This document shows, in pieces, positions 1-8,400 of a DNA stretch of 64,000 bases (position 1 is the stretch's first letter; every line of letters starts with the position of its first letter). The position numbers were made by a program, and so were the translations under genes. The notes below the pieces were generated by a model. That model worked only from the letters and a program-made list of their open reading frames with translations. It was not told the DNA's origin and searched no databases. Source of the stretch: Streptococcus cristatus AS 1.3089 (lineage in GTDB: Bacteria; Bacillota; Bacilli; Lactobacillales; Streptococcaceae); contig NC_021175.1 in assembly GCF_000385925.1 (NCBI RefSeq), forward strand, positions 565,501 through 629,500, in the 5' to 3' direction.

Positions 1-1
1 T

Positions 2-457
2 TATCATTCAGATTATATAAAAAGTTTAATAGATGAGGGAATAGAAATTTATGAAGTTTGTTATAAAATTGAGGAAAATTCACTAGAAGAGGAAATCAAG
101 ACAATAAAATCAGCATTAGACAACATTAGAACGTATGAGGACAGCGACAGAAAAAAATTCTTCTCTATGGCCTTGAAATTAATAGATGTCATTCGTTATT
201 TATTTAAAGAGGCGGATTATAGCTATGAAAAAGAGTATAGGATTATTAAATCTTATGAAGGTAAGAATAAAGAAATTATTACTAGCGATAGTTCCAATAG
301 TGTGATTCCTGGTCTATATGTCTATATTGATAAACAACTAAAATACTCCAAAATTAAACTAGGTCCTAAATGCGATGATATTGATTTTGTTGCTCCATAT
401 ATCAAACACATTGATGGGGAAATTGAGGTAACTCGATCCGAGATTTCATATCGTTAA
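2..457 (+). CDS. C-terminal part of a DUF2971-type protein (5' end outside window)
   Basis: The reading frame is open from the first bases of the window to the TAA ending at 457, giving about 151 residues of a protein that starts upstream. An internal ATG at 167 has no convincing ribosome binding site, so I treat the gene as partial. The stretch YLFKEADYSYEKEYRII (codons from about 200) resembles the conserved aromatic/E-x-E-x-R core of DUF2971 proteins, which are uncharacterised and often lie in accessory or defence-rich regions. The family call rests on this motif only. No function can be given. Confidence 0.5.
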   Translation, partial: YHSDYIKSLIDEGIEIYEVCYKIEENSLEEEIKTIKSALDNIRTYEDSDRKKFFSMALKLIDVIRYLFKEADYSYEKEYRIIKSYEGKNKEIITSDSSNSVIPGLYVYIDKQLKYSKIKLGPKCDDIDFVAPYIKHIDGEIEVTRSEISYR

Positions 458-677
458 TCATTTATTTCTATCAGGAAATTTCTCTGGACAGCATGCGCAA
501 TGTCTATTTTTTCAAGGAAAAGAAAGCATTCTTCATGTAATCTAAGTTCTTTTAGAGCAAAGTCAGCCCGTCAGATTTTCTGAAAAGCTATTTTGGAGCA
601 AAATGGCTCTATCAGATTTTCGGCCGATAAAATTTTAACGAAATGAGGCTCTTCCGAAAGTAGAATCCGAACAAGGG
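458..677. other. Gene-free stretch between DUF2971 tail and rgg
   Basis: No convincing ORF. The only feature seen is the decamer TCAGATTTTC twice, about 40 bp apart near 572 and 612, in AT-rich sequence. No clear -35/-10 pair and no U-tract hairpin are visible. It may be eroded intergenic DNA. Confidence 0.3.
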
Positions 678-680
678 GTG

Positions 681-746
681 ATGAAGGTAATTTTGAAAGA
701 GCTACTTAGGGAAGCGAAACAGCAATTAAAGAAATTAAAGTGGTAA
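681..746 (+). CDS. Candidate 21-residue peptide ORF directly upstream of rgg
   Basis: ATG 681 (or in-frame GTG 678) to TAA 744-746 encodes 21 residues, basic and amphipathic, ending KKLKW. An AAGGGG lies immediately upstream, though it is very close to the ATG. The frame is blocked by a TAA at 636-638, so this is not the end of a longer gene. It ends 4 nt before the ATG of the Rgg gene. Rgg regulators often respond to small peptides encoded next to them, so position makes it a candidate signal or leader peptide. It lacks a hydrophobic secretion-type N terminus and the known SHP/XIP C-terminal motifs, so it may simply be a chance ORF. Confidence 0.25.
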   Translation: MKVILKELLREAKQQLKKLKW

Positions 747-750
747 ACAA

Positions 751-1614
751 ATGGAAGATTTAGGCAAAGTTTTTCGCGATTTTCGTTTAAATGGACAGTA
801 TTCTTTGAAGGAAGCGGCGGGTCAGGTTTGCTCGACCTCTCAGCTGTCTCGTTTTGAGCTGGGTGAGTCGGACATGACCCTCTCGAAATTTTTAGATCTT
901 TTGGATAATATTCATGTGACTCTTGAAAATTTTATGGACAAGGCTCGGAATTTCCAGCAGCATGAGCACGTGGCCATGATGAGTCAGATTATCCCTCTTT
1001 ACTACTCAAATGACATCAAGGGATTTCAAGACTTGCAAGCGGAGCAGTTGGAAAAGGCCAAGGATAGCAACGCACCTCTTTACTATGAGCTGAATTGGAT
1101 TTTGATGCAGGGCTTGATTTGTCAGCGAGACAGTCAGTTTCGCATGAGGCAAGAGGATTTAGATAAGGTGGCCGATTATCTCTTTCAAGTGGAAGATTGG
1201 ACTATGTATGAGCTTATCCTCTTTGGAAATCTCTATAGTTTCTATGATGTGGACTACGTCTACCGTCTGGGCAAGGAAGTCATGGAGCGGGAGAGCTACT
1301 ATAAAGAGATCGGTCGCCATAAGAAATTAGTCTTGATTATAGCGCTCAATTGTTACCAGCATTGTTTGGAAAGTTGTTCTTTTGATAAGGCTAGTTATTT
1401 TGAGGCTTATGTAGAGAAAATCATTGGCAAGGGCATCAAACTCTATGAACGCAATGTGTTCCTCTATCTAAAAGGTTTTGCAGCTTATCAGAAGGGGCAG
1501 AAGAAGCAGGGAATCAAGCAAATGCAGGAAGCCATGCATATCTTTGAAGTGCTGAATTTACCAGAGCAAGTTGCCTATTATCAAGAGCATTTCGAGAAGT
1601 TTGTAAAAGTGTAA
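751..1614 (+). CDS. Rgg/MutR-family transcriptional regulator
   Basis: 287 residues, the usual Rgg length. An N-terminal XRE-type helix-turn-helix (about residues 5-60: DFRLNGQYSLKEAAG, then STSQLSRFELGESDMTLSK) is followed by a helical TPR-like C-terminal domain that in this family binds short peptides. It probably controls the MFS gene 78 bp downstream: the gap contains an 18-bp palindrome and a -10 inside an inverted repeat. The start is ATG 751, 4 nt after the small ORF stop, with little Shine-Dalgarno of its own, suggesting coupling to that ORF. The family is certain; the peptide ligand and regulon are not visible. Confidence 0.88.
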   Translation: MEDLGKVFRDFRLNGQYSLKEAAGQVCSTSQLSRFELGESDMTLSKFLDLLDNIHVTLENFMDKARNFQQHEHVAMMSQIIPLYYSNDIKGFQDLQAEQLEKAKDSNAPLYYELNWILMQGLICQRDSQFRMRQEDLDKVADYLFQVEDWTMYELILFGNLYSFYDVDYVYRLGKEVMERESYYKEIGRHKKLVLIIALNCYQHCLESCSFDKASYFEAYVEKIIGKGIKLYERNVFLYLKGFAAYQKGQKKQGIKQMQEAMHIFEVLNLPEQVAYYQEHFEKFVKV

Positions 1615-1632
1615 TTTCCCAAATATGGGAAA
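1615..1632. promoter_or_regulatory. 18-bp perfect palindrome after rgg
   Basis: TTTCCCA-AATA-TGGGAAA begins one base after the rgg stop codon. It has perfect 7-bp arms and no U-tract, so it is a better candidate operator than terminator. It lies about 27 bp upstream of the -10 of the MFS promoter. Confidence 0.4.
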
Positions 1633-1650
1633 AACAAAGAACCTCCCTCT

Positions 1651-1676
1651 ATTTCTGATACAATAGTTTCAGAAAT
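1651..1676 (+). promoter_or_regulatory. MFS promoter: extended -10 inside an inverted repeat
   Basis: An extended -10, TGATACAAT (hexamer 1659-1664), is flanked by perfect 8-bp arms ATTTCTGA (1651-1658) and TCAGAAAT (1669-1676). No good -35 exists at 17 bp. A weak -35 with symmetric flanks suggests a regulated promoter, plausibly under the adjacent Rgg. Confidence 0.5.
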
Positions 1677-1692
1677 GGAAGGAGGTGTTTTT

Positions 1693-2904
1693 ATGAATCG
1701 ACATGCTGCACAGCTGATTACACGGGCTGCTATTAATAAAATTGGAAATATGCTCTATGACTATGGAAACAGCATCTGGCTTGCTTCTTTGGGAGCTCTG
1801 GGACAAACGGTCTTGGGCATTTACCAGATATCGGAGCTAATTACTTCCATCTTATTCAATCCTTTTGGGGGAGCTATTACGGACCGCTTTTCCAGACGTA
1901 AGGTGCTGATGGTAACGGACTTGATTTGTGCTGGACTTTGTCTGCTGATTTCCTTTATCTCTAATGACCGACTCATGATTGGAGCACTAATTTTTGCCAA
2001 TGTGGTTCAGGCTATAGCCTTTGCCTTTTCTCGACCAGCTAATAAGTCCTACATCACTGAAATTGTGGACAAGGAAGACATTGTGGCCTACAATTCTCAT
2101 CTGGAGCTGGCCTTGCAGGTTATCAGTGTCTCAGCTCCAGTTCTGTCTTTTATCGTGATGCAGTATGCAAATCTGCGCGTGACCCTTCAGCTAGATGCCC
2201 TTAGCTTTTTTCTGGCTTTTTCCTTGGTTTATTTTCTGCCCAATCATGAGCCAAGCAAGCAGAAGTCTCCCATCAATCTTGGAAATATCCTGAGAGATAT
2301 CAAGGAAGGTTTAGTTTATATCCGTCAGCAAAAAGAAATTTTCTTTCTGCTCTTGGTAGCTTCTGCAGTTAACTTTTTCTTTGCGGCTTTTAATTATCTG
2401 TTGCCTTTCACTAATCAGCTCTATGATAAGACAGGCTCTTATGCGACTATTCTGAGTTTGGGCGCTATTGGCTCAATCATAGGAGCCATTCTAGCCAGCA
2501 AGGTCAAGGCCAGTATGGGAAATCTTCTTCTAGCCCTGTTATTGACAGGTGTTGGAGTCGCAGTCATGGGCGTCTCTGCCTTGCTACCGGTTCATCCATA
2601 TTTCTCCTATTCTGGTAATCTAATCTGCGAACTCTTTATGACTGTGTTCAATATTCATTTCTTTAGTCAGGTTCAGACCAAAGTGGAGCAGCAGTACCTA
2701 GGCCGCGTTTTCTCGACTATTTACACGCTGGCAATTCTTTTCATGCCTCCTGCGACTTTCCTGATGACGCTGCTACCGAGTGTCCACACCCTTTCCTTTC
2801 TCCTGATTGGTCTGGGGGTAATAGGATTGGCTCTCATTTCCTTCTGTTATCAAAAGAAAATAGAAAAAACTAGGAGAGTGGGACAGAAATCGGTAATTCG
2901 TTAG
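1693..2904 (+). CDS. MFS transporter (drug-efflux type)
   Basis: 403 residues from ATG 1693, chosen because GGAGG at 1680-1685 is well spaced; an in-frame upstream ATG at 1675 has no such site. About 12 hydrophobic segments and the loop 2-3 signature DRFSRRKVLMV are typical of major facilitator efflux proteins, consistent with proton-driven export of an unknown small molecule at the membrane. It is downstream of the Rgg gene and probably controlled by it. Oddity: the last residues (VGQKSVIR) and the TAG stop come from a copy of the intergenic repeat beginning at 2874, so the native C terminus has been replaced or extended. Confidence 0.85.
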   Translation: MNRHAAQLITRAAINKIGNMLYDYGNSIWLASLGALGQTVLGIYQISELITSILFNPFGGAITDRFSRRKVLMVTDLICAGLCLLISFISNDRLMIGALIFANVVQAIAFAFSRPANKSYITEIVDKEDIVAYNSHLELALQVISVSAPVLSFIVMQYANLRVTLQLDALSFFLAFSLVYFLPNHEPSKQKSPINLGNILRDIKEGLVYIRQQKEIFFLLLVASAVNFFFAAFNYLLPFTNQLYDKTGSYATILSLGAIGSIIGAILASKVKASMGNLLLALLLTGVGVAVMGVSALLPVHPYFSYSGNLICELFMTVFNIHFFSQVQTKVEQQYLGRVFSTIYTLAILFMPPATFLMTLLPSVHTLSFLLIGLGVIGLALISFCYQKKIEKTRRVGQKSVIR

Positions 2905-3049
2905 AATTCGATTTCGTCGTCCCACCTCCGCACAGTTGAGTAGGGCTGTAAAAGCTGATGAAATCAGCGTAATAGAGCCCACTCAACCACTGCGTCTTGC
3001 TCGACAATCCAAAGACAATTGAGAGGCTAGGACTTTTGTCCCAGCCTCT
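2874..3049 (+). repeat. Intergenic repeat, copy 1 (176 bp, three hairpins)
   Basis: One of six copies in the window. Read in this orientation it holds a GTGGGAC...GTCCCAC hairpin, a central GTTGAGT.GGGCT...GAGCCCACTCAAC hairpin with an inner GCTGAT/ATCAGC stem, and a terminator-like GAGGCTAGGAC-TTTT-GTCCCAGCCTC hairpin. It overlaps the 3' end of the MFS gene and supplies its stop codon. Confidence 0.9.
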
Positions 3050-3242
3050 ATTTTGATCTTTTGTCTTGCATGTTTTCAGCTTATTCTTTTAACCAAAAAG
3101 CTGGGTTCTAATGAGAATTTTTAAAGTCATTACTAGCCTAATTTGGCTTAGAACTTTATTTCTAAGCTACCATCCCAATCGGCTGAGAAATTAGTAGTGC
3201 AAGGTATTTGAATAGCTGGTGGAAAAAATTTTCCATTAGAAT
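3050..3242. other. Gene-free stretch before the thioesterase
   Basis: AT-rich sequence with no ORF of note. A short palindrome TGGAAAAAATTTTCCA lies near 3220-3235. Nothing else is recognised. Confidence 0.3.
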
Positions 3243-3284
3243 ATGATTATAATCATTGTTCCTTTCTAGCAAAAGTAGTATGAT
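3243..3284 (+). promoter_or_regulatory. Thioesterase promoter with overlapping palindrome
   Basis: -35 TTGTTC (3256-3261), 17-bp spacer, -10 TATGAT (3279-3284). A perfect 14-bp palindrome ATGATTATAATCAT (3243-3256) abuts the -35. It resembles PerR/Fur-type half sites (ATTATAAT) but is shorter than the full consensus, so the regulator is unknown. Confidence 0.55.
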
Positions 3285-3314
3285 GAAGTAAAAGTAAAAT
3301 AAACGGAGTGAGGA

Positions 3315-3719
3315 ATGAAAGATTTTCATTTTGATGCGATTTCAGCATTTGAGAACTATAAAATTGAGGAGGCCAAGGACGGCCATGTTTTAGTAACGAC
3401 AGAGGTCGTCCCCTCTTCTTTGAATTACTATGGCAATGCGCATGGAGGCTACCTATTTACCTTGTGCGATCAGATTAGTGGTTTGGTCATCATTTCCCAA
3501 GGTGCTGACGCCGTGACCCTACAATCCTCCATCAACTATCTCAAAGCGGCTAAGCTTGGTGATATCCTAAGTATCACGGGGAAATGTGTCCATGCTGGCC
3601 GAACGACTAGAGTGGTAGATGTGGATATTACCAATCAAGACGGTAGAAATGTATGTAAGGCGACCTTTACCATGTTTGTCACTGGAGAAAGGGGAGAAAA
3701 TGCGCAAGTTAGAATATAA
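3315..3719 (+). CDS. PaaI-type hotdog-fold thioesterase
   Basis: 134 residues. The segment YGNAHGGYLFTLCDQISGL (about residues 39-57) is the PaaI/YbgC-like signature: an N-x-x-G-x-x-hydrophobic-hydrophobic-x-x-x-D core in which the Asp is the usual catalytic residue. Family members hydrolyse acyl-CoA thioesters in the cytoplasm; the substrate cannot be deduced here. The gene has its own promoter, starts at ATG 3315 after CGGAGTGAGG, and overlaps the next gene by 20 bp, so the two are co-transcribed. Confidence 0.85.
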   Translation: MKDFHFDAISAFENYKIEEAKDGHVLVTTEVVPSSLNYYGNAHGGYLFTLCDQISGLVIISQGADAVTLQSSINYLKAAKLGDILSITGKCVHAGRTTRVVDVDITNQDGRNVCKATFTMFVTGERGENAQVRI

Positions 3720-4461
3720 ACATTATCTTTTTGACTTTTATGGAACCCTGGTGGATATCAGGACTGCCGAAGATGATCCGACTTTATGGCTGTATCTTTC
3801 CCACATCTATGCAGCTTATGGAGCAGATTATCAGCCAGAAGACTTGAAAAAGAAATATGGGCAATTGGTAGTAGAGCAGGAAAACAAGATAGCTCAAGAG
3901 AAAAGCGTTGCCTATCCAGAGGTTGATTTGGTGGCGGTTTTCATTCAGCTTTTGCAGGAAGCACCATCTAAGCATGAAACCCAGACTCCGCTTCCAGATG
4001 TGCAGGCTTGGGGAGAGCAGTTGGCTGTGACTTTTCGGAGTTTGTCTCGTCGTCAGCTCTATGCTTATCCGAATACCCTCAAAGTTTTAAAGGCCATTAA
4101 GGACCAGGGAGGCGATATTATATTGCTATCCAATGCTCAAAAGGCTTTTACAATGCCAGAAATTGAATTGACGGGTTGTGCTCCCTATCTGGATAAAGTT
4201 TATATTTCTTCTGATTATCAGATCAAAAAACCACAAGCAGAATGGTTAGAGCTTGTGTTGGAAGAGAATCAGCTCAATCCAGAAGATACGGTGATGGTTG
4301 GCAATGATTTTTCTACGGATATGGCTATTGCTCAAACTGTTGGGATTGATGGAGTGTTGCTGAACACTTTCCCATACTCGGATGCAGAGATAAACAAGCT
4401 CAATAAAATGCAGTCCAGGGTCATTACAGATATAGGAGAACTGCTGGAAAATAGGAAGTAA
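3700..4461 (+). CDS. HAD-superfamily phosphatase, YjjG-like
   Basis: 253 residues from ATG 3700, chosen because GGGGAGAAAATG gives a ribosome binding site inside the previous gene; the longer frame reading back to 3619 would only duplicate thioesterase sequence. HAD motif I is DFYGTLVD near the N terminus, motif II is LLSNAQ, and motifs III/IV are KKPQAEW and GNDFSTDMA. YjjG-like enzymes dephosphorylate nucleotides and other small phosphates. Translationally coupled to the thioesterase. Substrate unknown. Confidence 0.85.
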   Translation: MRKLEYKHYLFDFYGTLVDIRTAEDDPTLWLYLSHIYAAYGADYQPEDLKKKYGQLVVEQENKIAQEKSVAYPEVDLVAVFIQLLQEAPSKHETQTPLPDVQAWGEQLAVTFRSLSRRQLYAYPNTLKVLKAIKDQGGDIILLSNAQKAFTMPEIELTGCAPYLDKVYISSDYQIKKPQAEWLELVLEENQLNPEDTVMVGNDFSTDMAIAQTVGIDGVLLNTFPYSDAEINKLNKMQSRVITDIGELLENRK

Positions 4462-4488
4462 AAGATGCCTTGGAGGTCTTTAAACAGT

Positions 4489-4556
4489 TTATTCACAGAC
4501 CAAAACTGTGGATAACTCAGAGAAACATTACGATTTGATAGAAAAATTGTGGATAA
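4489..4556. promoter_or_regulatory. Cluster of three DnaA-box matches upstream of tpiA
   Basis: TTATTCACA on the plus strand at 4489-4497 (one mismatch) and two perfect TTATCCACA consensus boxes on the minus strand at 4507-4515 and 4548-4556. Three matches in 68 bp is far above expectation. The last box ends 2 bp before the -35 position of the tpiA promoter. No dnaA, dnaN or AT-rich unwinding element is nearby, so this is not oriC. Confidence 0.7.
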
Positions 4557-4578
4557 CCTTTATTAATTTGCTTTCTTA

Positions 4579-4587
4579 TGATATAAT
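4579..4587 (+). promoter_or_regulatory. tpiA promoter, extended -10
   Basis: TG-A-TATAAT at 4579-4587 is a consensus extended -10. The -35 position (4559-4564, TTTATT) is weak. Transcription would start around 4594, leaving a short leader with GAGGT before the tpiA ATG. Confidence 0.65.
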
Positions 4588-4622
4588 AGCCCATATAAAT
4601 AAAAATAGAAGAGGTATGTGAA

Positions 4623-5381
4623 ATGTCACGTAAACCATTTATTGCCGGTAACTGGAAAATGAACAAAAATCCAGAAGAAGCAAAAGCATTCGTTGAAGCC
4701 GTAGCATCAAAACTTCCTTCATCAGACCTTGTTGAAGCGGGTATCGCAGCTCCAGCTCTTGACTTGACAACTGTTCTTGCTGCTGCAAAAGGTTCAAATC
4801 TTAAAGTTGCTGCTCAAAACTGCTACTTTGAAAATGCGGGTGCTTTCACTGGTGAAACTAGCCCACAAGTTTTGAAAGAAATTGGTACAGACTACGTTGT
4901 TATCGGTCACTCAGAACGCCGTGACTACTTCCATGAAACTGACGAAGATATCAACAAAAAAGCAAAAGCAATCTTTGCAAACGGTATGCTTCCAATCATC
5001 TGTTGTGGTGAAAGCCTTGAAACTTATGAAGCTGGTAAAGCAGCTGAATTCGTAGGCGCTCAAGTATCTGCTGCTTTGGCTGGCTTGACAGCTGAACAAG
5101 TTGCTGCATCAGTTATCGCTTATGAACCAATCTGGGCTATCGGTACTGGTAAATCAGCTTCACAAGATGACGCACAAAAAATGTGTAAAGTTGTTCGTGA
5201 CGTTGTAGCTGCTGACTTTGGCCAAGAAGTTGCTGACAAAGTTCGCGTTCAATACGGTGGTTCAGTTAAACCTGAAAATGTTGCAGAATACATGGCTTGT
5301 CCAGATGTGGACGGAGCTCTTGTTGGTGGGGCATCACTTGAAGCAGAAAGCTTCCTAGCTCTTCTTGATTTTGTGAAATAA
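4623..5381 (+). CDS. tpiA: Triosephosphate isomerase
   Basis: 252 residues, full length. It interconverts dihydroxyacetone phosphate and glyceraldehyde 3-phosphate in glycolysis. Visible motifs are GNWKMN (substrate Asn/Lys), the catalytic His in GHSERR, the catalytic Glu in [14 protein letters not shown] including the loop-6 region, and the phosphate-binding YGGSV and GALVGGASL. Codon use is strongly biased to the highly expressed type. It is a single-gene unit with an extended -10 promoter and its own hairpin terminator. The only odd feature is the DnaA-box cluster in front. Confidence 0.98.
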   Translation: MSRKPFIAGNWKMNKNPEEAKAFVEAVASKLPSSDLVEAGIAAPALDLTTVLAAAKGSNLKVAAQNCYFENAGAFTGETSPQVLKEIGTDYVVIGHSERRDYFHETDEDINKKAKAIFANGMLPIICCGESLETYEAGKAAEFVGAQVSAALAGLTAEQVAASVIAYEPIWAIGTGKSASQDDAQKMCKVVRDVVAADFGQEVADKVRVQYGGSVKPENVAEYMACPDVDGALVGGASLEAESFLALLDFVK

Positions 5382-5396
5382 GAATAACAATAAATG

Positions 5397-5426
5397 GCTT
5401 GTCGCCTTAAAGGTGGCAAGCTTTTT
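5397..5426 (+). terminator. Intrinsic terminator after tpiA
   Basis: Arms GCTTGTCGCC (5397-5406) and GGTGGCAAGC (5412-5421) pair with G-U tolerance around a short loop and are followed by five T. Confidence 0.8.
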
Positions 5427-5445
5427 AAAAGTTTGGAGAAAAAAG

Positions 5446-8400
5446 GTGAAATCAAAGGAACTTATCTATTTAGCCAGTACAGCTATATTGCTAGCAGCAA
5501 CGGCTAACGTGGTACAGGCAGAAGAAAATACGCCGACAACCACAGACCCTGAAGTAGCTAAAGCAGAACTTCAAGTAAAAAATGATCATCAACCTCAGCA
5601 GGGAGCCTTAGCAGAAGTGGTGTCTACCGATCAACAGGTAAAACAAGAAACCTCGGTACGTAAAAGCTGAAGCTAGTCCAGTATACAAGGCACCAGAAAA
5701 TACTGGCACCTGCTGCTAGTCTGGTCAAGGAGAATGTACCAGAAAATAAAATCAAGTGAACAAGCAAAATCAGCTGCTTCTGAAGAGATTAAGAATCCAG
5801 TAAAGGTTGAGCAGACTTCCCCAGCGATCAGCGCCAGTCCTGGTTCCAAAAAAGGCGGCACTTCTTTTTATAATGTGGCTTCTTCAGCAGGACAAACAGC
5901 GCGTGGCAATTCAGAAGCAGAAATCAAGGGCTCTACCTTTGTTGGATGTGAGTAGTCATAACGGCCATATCAGCGTAGAAGACTATCGCCAATTAGCATC
6001 CAAAGGTGTCGGCGGTGTCGTCGTTAAACTGACAGAAGGCACCCACTATACTAATCCTTTCGCTGAGTCTCAGGTTCGGAATGCGCAAGCAGCTGGTTTG
6101 CAAGTATCAACCTATGCCTTCTCGCACTATACAAGTGATGCAGAAGCGAGAGCAGAGGCCCGTTACTATGCTGCCTTTGCTAATAAACTGTCCTTGCCTA
6201 AAAATACAGTCATGGTCAATGACATGGAAGACTCTAAAATAGCAAACGGGGATCAACCAGCATACTCAGGCTTGGGCAGATGAAATGCGCAAGCAGGGAT
6301 ATGACAAATCTGATGTATTATACGAGCGCTAGCTGGGTTGACCAGAATAACCTACGCCACAAAGGTTCAATCAATACATCTCTTTTTGGCCTTGATAATT
6401 TTTGGATTGCTCAGTACCCAGCACCTAAGCTAAGTGCAAATGATGCTAAAAGTTTGAAGTATAATAGCAGAGCAGGAGCTTGGCAATTTACTTCTCAAGC
6501 ACAATTGTTGCCAGGTAAGCATGTTTTCGACCAGAGTATTGACTATTCTGGAAGATTTACAGCTAGAGCTACTTTGGTTAAACAACCGCTGACAGGTAAG
6601 ATTAGCATTCAAAATAATAATACCAAAAACTGGCACATTTGATGTCGTTGTTTCCGAAGTTTCCGCACCGCATGGAGTTCAGGAAGTTAAACTTCCAACT
6701 TGGTCCAGTGAGCGTGGGCAAGATGATATTGTTTGGTACACTGCGACGAAGCAAGCCAACGGAACTTATAAGCTGACAGTTAATGCTGCCAACCATAAAG
6801 GTTCTACGGGCGAATACAATGTTCACTTGTATTACGTTCAAGGTGACGGTAAGTTGGTCGGCGTCGGTGGTACAACGACTAAGGTTTCAGTTGCTAAACC
6901 AGAAGGTAAGCTGACTATTGCCAACAACGATCCAAAGACCGGCACTTTCGATGTGATCGTGTCTGAAGTTTTTAGTCCACAAGGCGTTCGTGAAGTCTTG
7001 CTTCCGACTTGGTCAAATGATCAAGGTCAAGATGACATCATCTGGCACAAGGCACAGAAACAGTCAGACGGAACTTATAAATTTACTGTCCGTTCCAGCG
7101 AGCATAAGAATTCTGTTGGCGACTACAGTGTCCACTTGTACTATATCCAAAACGACGGCAAGATGGTCGGCGTCGGAGGTACAACGACTAAGGTTTCAGT
7201 TGCTAAACCAGAAGGCAAGCTGACGATTGCCAACAACGATCCAAAGACCGGTACATTCGATGTGATCGTGTCCGAGGTTTCTAGCCCACAAGGCGTTCGT
7301 GAAGTCTTGCTTCCGACTTGGTCAAATGAGAATGGTCAGGATGATTTGATTTGGCACAAGGCACAAAAACAGTCAGATGGTACTTATAAATTCACCGTCC
7401 GTGCCGGCGAGCACAAGAATTCTGTTGGTGACTACAGTGTCCACTTGTACTATATCCAAAACGACGGCAAGATGGTCGGCGTCGGAGGTACAACGACTAA
7501 AGTCACTCGAGCTTCAGTTGCTAAGCCAGAAGGCAAGCTGACGATTGCCAACAACGATCCAAAGACCGGAACGTTCGATGTGATCGTGTCCGAGGTTTCT
7601 AGCCCGCAAGGTGTTCGTGAAGTGCTGCTTCCAACTTGGTCCAATGAGAATGGTCAGGATGATTTGATATGGCACAAGGCGCAGAAACAGTCAGACGGTA
7701 CATATAAATTCACCGTCCGTGCCAGCGAGCACAAGAATTCCGTTGGTGACTACAGTGTCCACTTGTACTTTGTTCAAAATGACGGCAAGATGGTCGGTGT
7801 CGGCGGTACAACTACTAAGGTTTCCATTGCGACAGGGGAGAAACCACAAGGAAAAATCAGTATCCAAAATAAAAACAATGAAACTGGTGAATTTGATATC
7901 GTCGTTTCTGGTGTTGTAGCTCCAGAAGGGGTCAAAGAAGTCTACCTTCCAACGTGGTCCAGTGAAAACGGACAAGATGATATTAAGTGGTACACAGCAG
8001 AACGCCAAGCAGATGGTACTTATCGCAAGCATGTTTATGCGAGAGATCATAAAAATAGTCAAGGCGAGTACAATGTACATCTATATTACTTGAACAATCG
8101 TAATCAGCTGCAAGGAGCTGGTGGAGAAAAGACCACGATTTCTATTACGCGTCCTCAGGCGCCTAGCAACCAGCGGGATCGTGTGCTTGCAGCAGCGGCT
8201 GCTCTAGTCGGTGTCAAGGGAGGCAGTGCTGAGCACCATCGTCTGGTCAATGACTATAATAGCGTTAGACCGTTACCGGTTGGTTATGCTGTGAAGAATT
8301 CAGATGACTGGTGCGATATTTTTACGACAGTTATTTTCCAAAGAGAAGGCTTGAGCGATCTCATCGGTCGCGAATGCGGTGTTGAGCGCCATATTCACAT

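Noticed and set aside
2874-3049. BOX or RUP element
   Set aside because: Length (about 176 bp), internal layout of three hairpins and absence of the RUP ends or BOX A/B/C modules do not fit. A different named family cannot be excluded without a search.
4489-4556. Chromosomal replication origin
   Set aside because: Only three DnaA boxes, no AT-rich unwinding tract and no dnaA/dnaN nearby.
6595-8158. CRISPR array or minisatellite
   Set aside because: The repeats are about 310 bp, in frame and protein-coding (Bsp-like domains); no short repeat/unique spacer pattern exists anywhere in the window.
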